64,000 nt of DNA from assembly GCF_000764305.2 (NCBI RefSeq), contig NW_025944985.1, positions 200,341 to 264,340 on the forward strand, given 5' to 3'. Source of the DNA: Hyalella azteca. Its lineage: Eukaryota; Arthropoda; Malacostraca; Amphipoda; Hyalellidae. The stretch's first letter is position 1, and every line of letters starts with the position of its first letter. The position numbers were made by a program, and so were the translations under genes. Positions 37,704-47,453 of this stretch are shown piece by piece. The notes under the pieces are model-generated. The model ran no database searches, had not been told where the DNA came from, and worked only from the letters and a program-made list of their open reading frames with translations.

Positions 37704-37850
37704 AACCATTTTTATTAATTTAACCATTTACTGTTTTCACTCGTTCGTTATTCAACAAATCCACATTACATCATTTGTGCAATAAAATGGTTACTCAAAA
37801 ATAAAATATTTACAAGCCATTTCATTCAAACTTTTTTCAAAGTTTGTATT
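37704..37850 (+). repeat. Dispersed repeat copy 1 (about 147 bp)
   Basis: This segment matches 41103-41249 at close to 90 percent by eye, including TTTACTGTTTTCACTCGTTC, ATCATTTGTGCA.TAAAATGG and CATT.TATTCAAAC. It lacks coding potential. Family identity is unknown. Confidence 0.85.
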
Positions 37851-37970
37851 TATCACGTCTTGAATAATTTCGTAATTACAAAGCAAATTTGATTTTCAGT
37901 TCCAACGTCACGCGATGGCAAATATTGTGCTGATGTTCTTCATATTATAATATTAAAAGAGATCGCGAGA

Positions 37971-37997
37971 TATGTCCCTCCTCCCAGGAGGGACATA
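37971..37997. other. Perfect hairpin, 12-bp stem with CCC loop
   Basis: TATGTCCCTCCT (37971-37982) and AGGAGGGACATA (37986-37997) flank CCC. GATA-type words (TTATCG) follow immediately. The role is unknown. Confidence 0.9.
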
Positions 37998-39245
37998 CCT
38001 TATCGCCCGCCACTCCCACGTATAGCAAAACTGATAACGTTAACAACTGATGACAAAATTGATAAAAAAATTGATTATGAGCAATCCACTGAAAGTAAGG
38101 GGTGTCGCAACCCAGGCCTTGTATTTGTCACTCTTATAGCCTCTCTTCGTCTCAAAATCTTTAATTCTTCTACCCTCATGTGCCATACTTCCTTGGTTTT
38201 TTACTGATTTACTCTTTCACATTTCAAATCGATTCTTCCATACATCTCTTTGACTCCATTTACTCCTAACTTCATTTTGACTTTTAAAATTATCCTAGCT
38301 GTTTTTTTTCTTGTGAATGACAGTTTGCTCGTTTTCTGTTGCCCTGATTATTTGATGATACAAGCATCATCATTTTTAATCATCTACACTGCTCATGTTT
38401 ATTGTAAACAACTGGTCAATTATTTTGAGTTGTTGATCAGTAGGAGCGATCTGATGACACGTAAAAACTTTACAACCCTTGGGCTACTTTGTTCTCATCT
38501 GAATCACAGAGAATAAAAGCCAGTTATTATATTCACTCTAGTAATCCCTATAGTACCAATTGATCCATAGCAAATTATAATCTTCATTTATGAATTTTAA
38601 ATCAGATCTAAACATTTGCGGACGGATAGTTGGGTGTAAATTGTGATCCGTCTTACACTGAAAATTCTAAGTGTAAAAGTGTCCACTTTCACTCAGTAAG
38701 TTTGGACACCCGCGCTCCGGACGCAGGTTTGCCCGGCATTCTTTTTTGTTGTGGCGATCACAGCGGGTGTTCCTTCATAAGTAATGTAGATTTGTTAATG
38801 GGATAAAAGGATTACACGCGGCGATAATCTCGCGTAAGTTCAACATATCAAAATGTGACGTCGTAAACATGTCCTCCATAGACCGTAGATAACGAAGTTC
38901 TTGTGTTACAAAGTCTTATACGTTCTGTTTCTATACTTGTCGTACTTCACCTGTATGCATTAATTAAAATATATTTATTTATTGCTAATATATAATTGCT
39001 ACATGATATTTAGAAATGAATGTTATCGGTTTGGGCGATAAGAGTTGCTGCGATCGTTTCCAAGATAATTACTTTAATTTATAATGTTTTCTTCATATCC
39101 AGACCGGTTCTTCTTATAATTCATTAGCAAGCGAAATTATATGGAGTGAATAACGTAATTAGACGTCCCTTATTTGAAATTATATGAGAAGCATATTTGA
39201 ATGAAAGATGTGCAAGAAATAGTAAGAAATTTCAAATCCATTCGC
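37998..39245. other. AT-rich unique DNA
   Basis: No gene or array was recognised. The segment at 38650-38712 with CACTGAAAATTCTAAGTG and GTGTCCAC words may be a decayed copy of the CACTC-end MITE. Confidence 0.5.
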
Positions 39246-39580
39246 TTTTTTTCCTTGTATCGCTCTCAAGTGAAAAGGCTTGCCATGGAATTAAATGTTC
39301 ATTTTTAATTTGTTTTTTTCTTTCTTTTTTTAGCGCATTTTCTCATTTATGGAAAAAGGCGCTATTGTGCTCGTCATGTTTGTCCGTCTGTCCGTCCGTC
39401 TGTCTGTCCGTCCGTGACTTCACGTTTTCGTCGACGAGAAAATGCGCTCTCTGCCACTCACTGCAGTGAGTACTGAGGTATATTTTTTTCCATGTATCAA
39501 TCTCAAGTGAAAATGCATCTGCCAAGGAATTACATGTTCATTTTTCATTTGATTTTTCTTTTCATTTTTTGTAACTATTG
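39246..39580. repeat. Interrupted direct repeat around a GTCC/GTCT microsatellite
   Basis: A segment of about 95 bp at 39246-39345 recurs at 39483-39580, sharing TCTCAAGTGAAAA, GGAATTA.ATGTTCATTTTT and a T-rich tail. Between them at 39381-39416 lies a (GTCCGTCT)-type run. Confidence 0.8.
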
Positions 39581-39750
39581 TATTTCTGAGCTTTAAAATG
39601 TTCGAGTTGTGAAACTATCGAACGTCAGAAAAAAAATCGTGATTGAGACGAATTTTTATCTCTGACTCCTCGTTTCCGTGCGCCTGCAGCAAGCAGCGCC
39701 TGACTTGATAAATCTCATTGAGAAAAGAAATTTTTTTAGCGATAGCGTGA

Positions 39751-40040
39751 GCCATGTTAGAGAGGGTAGAGTGAGGGAGGGTAGAGTGAGGGAGAGAGGG
39801 CCAGAGTGAGGGCTGCAGCTCGAGCGCGATAAGATAAGGCCAGGCTGGCGATAGCTGCAACTGATAAGCGTACTTCGCCAGATGGTTTCGACCGATAAGC
39901 TTTGCCAGGCAGATGGCTTCGACCGATAAAAATAATGAGCAGCGATTGGCTGGGAGATTAGAGGGAGCTTTAGGAGCCCTCGCCAGATGTGATAAGCTAT
40001 CAGACCACGTCCGAGATAAGCTATCAGACCACGTCCGATT
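39751..40040. promoter_or_regulatory. Dense GATA-motif cluster, possible enhancer
   Basis: GATAA/GATAG cores occur at 39828, 39833, 39850, 39863, 39894, 39925, 39991 and 40015, and in reverse as CTATC at 39997 and 40021: ten in about 200 bp. The last four form two copies of GATAAGCTATCAGACCACGT, each an inverted GATA pair. The segment is GC-richer than its surroundings. A minus frame (39615-40121) crosses it without recognisable homology. Regulatory function is inferred from motif density only. Confidence 0.4.
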
Positions 40041-41102
40041 ACATCGAACTAATGAAATGGAAAGATTCGACGCATGACGAATGAAACGTACATTAAAAAA
40101 TGCAAAAATTGTAAGATTCAACTTATGACGAATGCCTGGAATATTCGTAAAAAAATATATTAAAACTTTATTGGTAAAAACCTGTATTAAAATTGGAGAT
40201 GTGTTTTAGATATTTCATGAATACTTCTTTTAATTATTCACTTGCAATGGCGACCTGAATATTTTTTTGAAGTTGTATGAGAAGAGACAAGTTTGTTCTC
40301 TATTAAATTCAACTAACTGGAAAACTATTTAAATTCCACATTATTTAGAATGATTCACTGTAGCTCCATGTTGTTTAATCGAATACGTAAGGTTCAGTCA
40401 GGCTTCAACCGATCTTTATCATTGGATCTGAATAAGAATGTTAAATCCAATCAATTTATCAAAATACGAAGTGGAATTTATAATTTTTTGTGCAATAGAA
40501 TTAAGACATCTGTATGAAAATTTTCCAGAAAAGACCTAATCAAATGTCGCACTCATTTCTTTGAGTGCGACTGCAGAAACGACTACGTTTTTACCAAGTT
40601 TAGGCAGAGATACCTTGTCATCAATTCGGTATACATAGCGTCCCATTAGGCGGGAATTTACGTGTTCGATAGAACATTTTCTCGAGACGATATTAATACC
40701 GGACTGGAATATGACTGGCGAGAGCAGAGCACCGGCGGACTATGTGTAGGAGGCTCTATCAGATGAAGATAAATCCTGATAAGCTCGTCCCAGCAGTACA
40801 TTAGGCTCTGAACCATAGTCTGATGATGAGGGATCACTATTATCTCTGAACCAGTTACTCTGGTGAATAATGAAGGCTGAACCGAGATCAAACGAGCTCT
40901 TCTTATCTCAACTCGTTGGTGTTCACATAAATAAGTTATTGGATGGTATACACATTATGTTATTTGATCAATAGTCTTATATTATGGAAAGTTGTGGTTG
41001 ATTGACTTTTTTGGCTAGGACTCTTCACGCGCTGTAATTTGTAATAACGATCATTACTACTAACTAGTAAGTATCCGTTGCATAATTTTGAACCTTTTTT
41101 TT
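40041..41102. other. AT-rich DNA with one MITE remnant
   Basis: 40546-40571 forms a perfect hairpin, GTCGCACTCA / TGAGTGCGAC with a 6-base loop; read on the minus strand it gives CACTCAAAGAAATGAGTG, an end of the CACTC MITE family. Similarity of 40440-40500 to the 30.5 kb copy suggests the rest of that element. Otherwise unremarkable. Confidence 0.5.
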
Positions 41103-41249
41103 AACCATTTTTGACCATTTAACCATTTACTGTTTTCACTCGTTCGGTATATTCAACAAATTCACATTAAATCATTTGTGCAGTAAAATGGTTACTCGAA
41201 AATAAAATAATCACAAGCCATTTTATTCAAACTTTTTCAAAATTTGTAT
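41103..41249 (+). repeat. Dispersed repeat copy 2 (about 147 bp)
   Basis: Second copy of the repeat at 37704-37850, in the same orientation, with small indels such as an added GTA near CGTTCG. Confidence 0.85.
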
Positions 41250-41373
41250 GAAGTTTCTTTCTCTTCTCCACCTGAATCGCACTCCTAACTGACTGCTAAA
41301 AACCAACTTGAATCCTTCTCGTCTTTGGCATCCTGAAAAAATGAATTGTTTGACGAACAGACCGAGCAAATAG

Positions 41374-41446
41374 AGAAATTATTGACTCTAAGACATTATT
41401 ACTCTAAGACATTATTACTCTAAGACATTATTGGCTCGACATTATT
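41374..41446. repeat. 16-bp tandem repeat
   Basis: ACTCTAAGACATTATT is repeated three times exactly (41385-41432), flanked by partial copies. Confidence 0.95.
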
Positions 41447-41670
41447 GTCTCATAACTCATGGGATACTTTAAAATCAAGACTTCTAGTTAACCTTAATTC
41501 GTCTTGTCTTCAATGTTCCAGCAAATTAAATATCTGAAGAATATCCATAGCAACAAGAAATTATACCGTCTTAAATCTTTGATCCTGAATATCGTAATCT
41601 TATTCTCTTATAAATCAAGACTTCGGTGGCAAAAAGCCACATTTGGACACCGCACAAGATAAAGTTCGTT

Positions 41671-41831
41671 CACCCAGAAGAATTAATGTGTCAAATTGTG
41701 CATATATTGACACACTTTCCGCACGCAGCTCTGAAACACTCGTTTGCCGGACAGAATTAGGTAAGGATGACCCACAAAATATCACAAGTTGCCTCGATAT
41801 TAGGACAATATCACACTGATGTCTCTGAGTG
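41671..41831 (+). mobile_element. MITE copy, CACTC-end family (161 bp)
   Basis: The left end CACCCAGAAGAATTAATGTG continues into AATTGTGCATATATTGACAC. The right end, read inverted, is CACTCAGAGACATCAGTGTG followed by ATATTGTCCTAATATCGA. The two ends are imperfect inverted repeats of about 45 bp. No coding frame. Confidence 0.65.
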
Positions 41832-42629
41832 CGCTCTCGCACAGTTAGCAGAAGGTGTGCCTGCGAACTGAAGTGCAAGTTTTTTAGCGAAGAATAAAGT
41901 CATAAAATAGATGCCATTTAAAAGAGACAGGCGGCGCAACTGCGGACAGTACGGCACTTGTGGAGCTGCCTCATGCTTAATTACTGTGATAAGCATCACC
42001 GATATAAACTAGAGTCATGTTTTTTATTTAATCTTTTTATTTAATCCGAGTCATGTTTTTTATTTAATCTTTAGGTAGGTCGAGTGGGAGCTGAACTACA
42101 GACCACGAATTATGGATACGTTCAACACATCCATTTACTGAGATAAAAACTCGGTAATTTAAGGCCTGTACAGTGAAACAACTCATAGCTTTTTTATTTA
42201 TTGTGTCGTTAAATTATGTGAATATCAGCCAATGGATATTTTACGAGATTAGTTTACGATGTGGAAATAATAGCTTTTATTTCAACTTTAGCGTGTCATT
42301 AGAACTACAGGAATCGGTGTAGTACATCCTTGTGGATGAAATACGCTACTCGAAAATTGCAAACTTGAAGCGGTTAGTCATCATAGATTCTTCTATCATG
42401 CGATAGAAGTCAAAATAATAATAAAATAAAAACAGGAGAAAAACTGATGAGTATCGATCTTAGTATCTTAAAAAAATAATTAGATTTTCAAGCAATAAAA
42501 ACATGGCAGAATTTAGAATACATTACTGTATTGTACAACTAATTTGTCATCAATATATCAAAAAAATGAGTAAGATGGTTGACACTAGGGATATTATTGT
42601 TGATATGTTATAGATGGAATTGTTGAATG

Positions 42630-42775
42630 TTATGTGTGTAAATAGTGAATGCTTTGGACACGTGTACATAGTGTATGCTTTAGGCATGATTTTACATATT
42701 GTGATTATGCATATAGTGTATGCTTGGGGCATGAATATATTATGCATATAGCGTATGCTTGGGCATCAAACTAGA
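42630..42775. repeat. AT-rich tandem repeat, about 35-45 bp
   Basis: GTGTATGCTTTAGGCATGAT-like units with TATGCATATAG recur four times. The GTATGCTTNGGCAT core is well kept. Confidence 0.8.
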
Positions 42776-42980
42776 GAATATATATACATTGCATACAATG
42801 TTTGTGTGGGAGAGTGCTGGGTATGTAGGGCATGAGAGCCCAGGGCATGTGTAGGTGCATGTCTCGCGTCTCGATAAGAACTGCAACATCAACACGAGAC
42901 TCGCGGGTCTCTTATCTCGAGCCCTAATCCTGATACGCCCCTGATAACAGCGGCAACTGATCCCTGCTGCGATCCTGCTG

Positions 42981-43212
42981 ATCCTTCTCTCTGTCTTGTG
43001 CTGCTCTTCTTGCTCTTTTCTGGTCTTATTCTTGTCTTCTTGTTGCTCTCTTCTTACCCTCCTCTTACCCTCTTCTCGCCTTCTTCTCGCCCTTTTCTTA
43101 CCTACTTTTTGCTCTCTTCTTGCCCTCCTTTTCTCTTCTTCTCGTCCACTTTTTGCTTTCTTCTCGCCTTTTTTGCCTTCTTCTTGCCTTCTCGCCATTT
43201 TCTCGTTCTCCT
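42981..43212. repeat. Polypyrimidine tandem repeat
   Basis: Diverged units of about 18-22 bp, such as CTCTTCTTGCCCTCTTTTC. The minus strand reads as an Arg/Lys/Glu-rich frame (REEEKRRARREQ-like), a consequence of the purine-rich repeat. A strong strand asymmetry is visible. Confidence 0.85.
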
Positions 43213-43329
43213 GAAACGTCTATAGTTAATTCCAGTATTCGTAGCCTCGGTCACCACGCACTCCTGTTCCGTCTCCTACCCTCTTCACCCCCATCACGTC
43301 ATCCCCCTTCCCCCCTCCATCACCCCCAC

Positions 43330-43470
43330 ATCAGGGGGTGCAGATAACGTCACCTCCACCCCCTAGCCGCCCCCGCCCCCTAGAGAGGGGAGGGTAACAG
43401 CCTGCCTCTGCTGGCGATAAGGGAGGCGGCCGATGGCGCGATACTGCAGCTGCGATCGCGGCGATACAGG
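43330..43470. other. GC-rich island with GATA words
   Basis: C/G-rich segment with AGAGAGGGGAGGG and GGCGGCCGATGGCGCG, plus GCGATAAGG and GCGATA words, directly before the CTGCCTC array. Confidence 0.5.
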
Positions 43471-43474
43471 CAGA

Positions 43475-43525
43475 CTGCCTCCTGCCTCCTGCCTCCTGCC
43501 TCCTGCCTCCTGCCTCCTGCCTCCT
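43475..43525. repeat. 7-bp microsatellite (TGCCTCC)n
   Basis: Seven uninterrupted copies of TGCCTCC. Confidence 0.95.
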
Positions 43526-43795
43526 CATTTCCCTGTCGGGGGTAATCTCATGGACAAGTGTGAATAGGTAAAGTGTTGAAATTTTTAGCTTGAACTGCAA
43601 CTCTGAGCCTTCGCAACTACCGATGCTGCTGCCTTGAATAAAAGTGATTTTTTATATGCAGAAATTGTTCAATTTATATCATAGACGGATGAAGAGTCAT
43701 AGTTAGGCCATAATAAATGCTTTTTATATAGCATAAATCGCAAGGTACTTTTATTCTATTTTTATCTCTTCTATGATGAGGTTGAAGCAGTGTGT

Positions 43796-43965
43796 GCCCA
43801 GGAATGAATGGGTAAAATTGTGCAAATAGCGACACACTTTTTTGCTCAGAGCACAAGCAAAGAGAACTGGTACGCCGTTTATCGAGTCAAACTGGGTCTG
43901 AATGTCCCAAAAAAGGGTGAAAAGTGCACTGCGATTTGGTCAAATCTCGTTCATTTCTCTGTGTG
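43796..43965 (+). mobile_element. MITE copy, CACTC-end family (170 bp)
   Basis: The left end GCCCAGGAATGAATGGGTAA leads to TTGTGCAAATAGCGACACAC. The right end, inverted, reads CACACAGAGAAATGAACGAG then ATTTGACCAAATCGCAGTGC. The layout matches the other copies. Confidence 0.65.
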
Positions 43966-45298
43966 GCGACAGTCAAGCAGTCAAGAACCTCCGTAGTTCA
44001 TTTCTAAATCACCTGTACAAATCAGCGATGGAGGAAATAAGTGCGAAGTGTTGGCGTTTGTACGATCGCGGGGCGCCAGGCTGCGATAAAAGCAATGTCG
44101 CCGAAGACGCGATGGCATCAGGTCACGTTCATCTGTAAGACACACACTCGACCTCTTCTTGTTAAGCCAACTTTACGAGGAGTTTGAAACACCGAACGTG
44201 AGTTTGGCGTCGGCGATAGAGCTTAGTTTGCTTCTATATATTGGATTTCTTGTGTCGCGCCGCCCGATAGCTAAGACCACGCACGCCGCATTTATATTAC
44301 GGTTCTCAAGCTTGGCTGCAGATGTGATAGTGGAGATATCGAGAGGCTTTGAGCAAAACCAGGTTATTTTACCGATAACGTTTTCATTAGCATACCTACA
44401 AGGCCATTAGTTCTACCTCGACAAGTTTCTCGTTAGCCGCAAAAATAGTTGACTGGTTACTTTTAATTAGTTCGCCTATAATTGAAGGAAGCAATGCTCA
44501 TACGCACGATGATGTTATTGGAGCCTGCATTCTTGGATAAACAATGTCGGATTAATGCGTCGTCTTGGCATCGAATCTCTGCCAAAGAGAGACATGAATC
44601 TGTTAAAAAGCGACCATCAATTTTGCAACGGTGATCGCTATCGCGACTTGCAATCGCAACTTCCATCTCTAGAAGTTGGGTACAAAAACTTGTCCAACTG
44701 ATTAAATCGGAAGGAACGCACGAAAGAACATGGGATTCTCGACAGCAACCGCAATGTAAAGTGTTTCGCCAGTCAAAGAGACTGAAATTGATAGGAAAAA
44801 TGAGATGCTTCGTACATGCCCCTCTGAGATGGTCGACAAGAGGCGTTCGTTAGCCCTGCAAATAAGAGTGCGAACCTTCGATTTGGAACTTTATCTTGTC
44901 TTGGACGTATTATTGCGAATCAATTGTATTGAAGAACCAGCTCCTCTCCTACCATCGCGAAGGGATTGCAAAGTATGCGCATCGCTCTGCTCTGCGTTGA
45001 TGGAGGTTTTTTTTTTTTTTTTTGTCGAGCTGCTCTCTTGTTGGAATTGAGTAAATATTTTTAAGCAATCAGAAAGAAATTACAATAATATTGATGAACA
45101 GGTGATAATTTCTACCGTAGACTGATGATAATTTTATTACGAGCAATTCGTGAGACAACATTACGAGCTTTGAAGTACAGCTAAAACATCTGAAGTTGCA
45201 AGACAAGCGAACGGCCTAATATTGTCAAACATATTCGTTTATGGGACTTGAATTGAAAAGAGGCTTGAAGTCTAGATCATGTCATCACAATTCTGTGC
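43966..45298. other. Mixed unique DNA
   Basis: Several 60-85 codon frames occur in a region of moderate GC, none recognisable. A T run lies at 45007-45023. No array. Confidence 0.55.
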
Positions 45299-45929
45299 GT
45301 GTCTAGTAACTCTAGTAGGAGGCTGGGATGATGAAAGCCATCTAGGCAGAAAGGTCCTGTGTCTAGCAACTCTAGTAGGAGGCAGGGATGATAGAAGCCA
45401 TCTAGGCAGAAACGTCCTGTGTCTAGTATACTCTAGTAGGAGGCAAGGATGATGGAGCCATCTAGGCAGAAAAGTCCCGTGTCTAGTAACTCTAGTAAGA
45501 GGCATGGATGATGGAAGCCATCTAGGCAGAAACGTCCTGTGTCTATAGTAACTCTAGTAGGAGGCAGGGATGATGGAAGCCATCTAGGCAGAAACGTCCT
45601 GTAGGAGGCAGGGATGATGGAAGCCATCTAGGCAGAAACGTCCTGTGTCTAGTAACTCTAGTAGGATGCAGGGATGATGGAAGCCATCTAGGCAGAAACG
45701 TCTTGTGTATAGTAACTCTATAGTTAGGAGGCAGGGATGATGGAAGCCATCTAGGCAGAAACGTCCTGTGTCTAGTAACTCTAGTATGAGGCTAGGATGA
45801 TGGAAGCCATCTAGGCAGAAACGTCCTGTGTCTAGGCTGGGATGATGGAAGCCATCTAGACAGAAACGTCCTGTGTCTAGTAACTCAAGTAGGAGGCTGG
45901 GATGATGGAAGCCATCTAGGCAGAAACGT
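45299..45929. repeat. 60-bp minisatellite with GATGG/CCATC core
   Basis: About 11 copies, several shortened. Landmarks are GTGTCTAGTAACTCTAGTAG, GATGATGGAAGCCATCTAGG and CAGAAACGTCCT. GATGG-AAG-CCATC is a short perfect hairpin in nearly every copy. Partial copies (about 45600, 45835) show deletion of the GTCTAGTAACTC part. Confidence 0.95.
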
Positions 45930-46518
45930 TAAGCCCAGGATCTCCCGATCGTCGGTGGGAGTTTTTGTTTAGCTCTTCGATCCTTGATGCTATTTGGGCT
46001 CTTGTTGATTGCGGAATTTGATGAGCGTGATAACCGTGAAAAGAAAACCTAATGGAAAAGGGAGGGTGCTTGAGATGGTCCTTGATAACGCGTGATACCA
46101 TCGGGAATGCTGGCCTTCCAAGAACAGGGCTTCTTCTCGCTCCTCATATCCAAGCTATCCATTTATTTATTCACACAGACTGCCTGTGCTGCCTTCTTCT
46201 TAATGAAGTTCTGACAAGTTAATTAGTCAATTCGTGCGATATAATGTGAGAATTTCGGCTAAATTTTATTCGAAATACTTGTTTTCCGCAATAGGTTGTT
46301 TGAAATCTTGTGTTTATTTTTCTAAGGCCGTATTACTAAAAGTCACTTAAGTACACGTAGCGGCCTTAGTGCGCGTAGTGACAGATTTCTCGTCTCTAAT
46401 TGTTTGGTTTCGATCGAAAAAAAAAACAGTCATTGGCTGATGGATTTACTAACTCGTAACTTGAAAAACTTCCCCTGAGTGGCCAGCTGGTCAATACATA
46501 AACATCAGACTTGCAATC
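45930..46518. other. Unique DNA
   Basis: No feature was recognised. Confidence 0.6.
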
Positions 46519-46594
46519 GCTCCACTGGTGATAGTTCTATCATTGTTACATTGTGATAGTTCTATCATTGCTCCACTGTGATAGTTCTATCATT
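46519..46594. repeat. 25-bp repeat of inverted GATA pairs, three copies
   Basis: GTGATAGTTCTATCATTG starts at 46528, 46553 and 46578. Each copy holds GATAG-TT-CTATC, a perfect inverted pair of GATA cores. Confidence 0.95.
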
Positions 46595-46826
46595 TCCTGA
46601 TCATTCAACAGTGTAGCATAAAGTACAGTTGACTGCTCATTCATTTGCGTAAAGTAAATCAATTTATATCGATCAACAGGCGATACCTCAGCCTATTATA
46701 AGAGGTTTATCAGCGAGTAATCATTGATGCATTGCCTCTATAATCATCTATAATTTGCTGCATTGCCTCTATCATTGTCTTCCATATGGAGAGCTGCATT
46801 GCATAGACTTGGGAACCCACACGCCA

Positions 46827-46940
46827 CACCCGGAAAAATCAATGTGCCATTTTATCCAAATATTGACACACTTTCTCAACCACAGCACCAGCAGAGAGGG
46901 CGAAATTATTTGTACAAAGTCTCGCTCATTTTTCTGAGTG
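46827..46940 (+). mobile_element. MITE copy, CACTC-end family (114 bp)
   Basis: The left end CACCCGGAAAAATCAATGTG is followed by TTTATCCAAATATTGACACA. The right end, inverted, is CACTCAGAAAAATGAGCGAG then ACTTTGTACAAATAAT. This is the shortest complete copy, so most of it is terminal inverted repeat. Confidence 0.7.
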
Positions 46941-47074
46941 ATGGCTTCCTAGAGAACATCGACGGCCGGCGAAAAGGCGGCCATAATCTGGCCAGCTTTA
47001 ATCCGACCGCAACAACAATGGGCTTGCATGCATGGGTGTCACATGCGACGCAAGAAGCGATTGTAGAGCCGCCA

Positions 47075-47272
47075 TTGTAGCTTTTTTGTAGCTTTATTGT
47101 AGCTTTATTGTAGCTTTATTGTAGCTTTATTGTAGCTTTATTGTAGCTTTATTGTAGATTTTTTGTAGCTTTATTGTAGATTTATTGTAGCTTTATTGTA
47201 GCTTTATTGTAACTTTATTGTAGCTTTATTGTAGATTTATTGTAGCTTTATTGTAACTTTATTGTAGCTTTA
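47075..47272. repeat. 11-bp minisatellite (GTAGCTTTATT)n
   Basis: About 18 copies, with GTAGATTTATT and GTAACTTTATT variants spaced in a semi-regular way. Confidence 0.95.
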
Positions 47273-47295
47273 TCACACACCGCATCGTGGACACA

Positions 47296-47453
47296 CACTC
47301 AAAGAAATGACTGAGAATTTGTCCAAATAGCGATTCACTTATGCCCTTTTTGATATCATGACCCATGTTTGGCCAGGCAAAAGGCTGTATCAGTGCAACG
47401 TGTAGTAATTGTGTCACTATTTGAAAAATTTGACACGTTCAATTTTTGGAGTG
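47296..47453 (+). mobile_element. MITE copy, CACTC-end family (158 bp)
   Basis: The left end CACTCAAAGAAATGACTGAG continues AATTTGTCCAAATAGCGATT. The right end, inverted, reads CACTCCAAAAATTGAACGTG then AATTTTTCAAATAGTGACAC. This is the clearest pair of terminal inverted repeats in the family (about 45 bp). Confidence 0.75.

Noticed and set aside
39615..40121. A 168-codon minus-strand frame
   Set aside because: The TWSDSLS repeat in it comes from the duplicated GATA segment, the composition is not protein-like, and no domain or splice site is evident.
40546..40571. Rho-independent-terminator-like hairpin
   Set aside because: It lacks a U tract, the DNA is not bacterial in character, and the stem matches the end of the CACTC MITE family.
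45299..45929. CRISPR-like regular array
   Set aside because: Units are contiguous copies with no unique spacers; the same holds for all other arrays. The context is animal-like.
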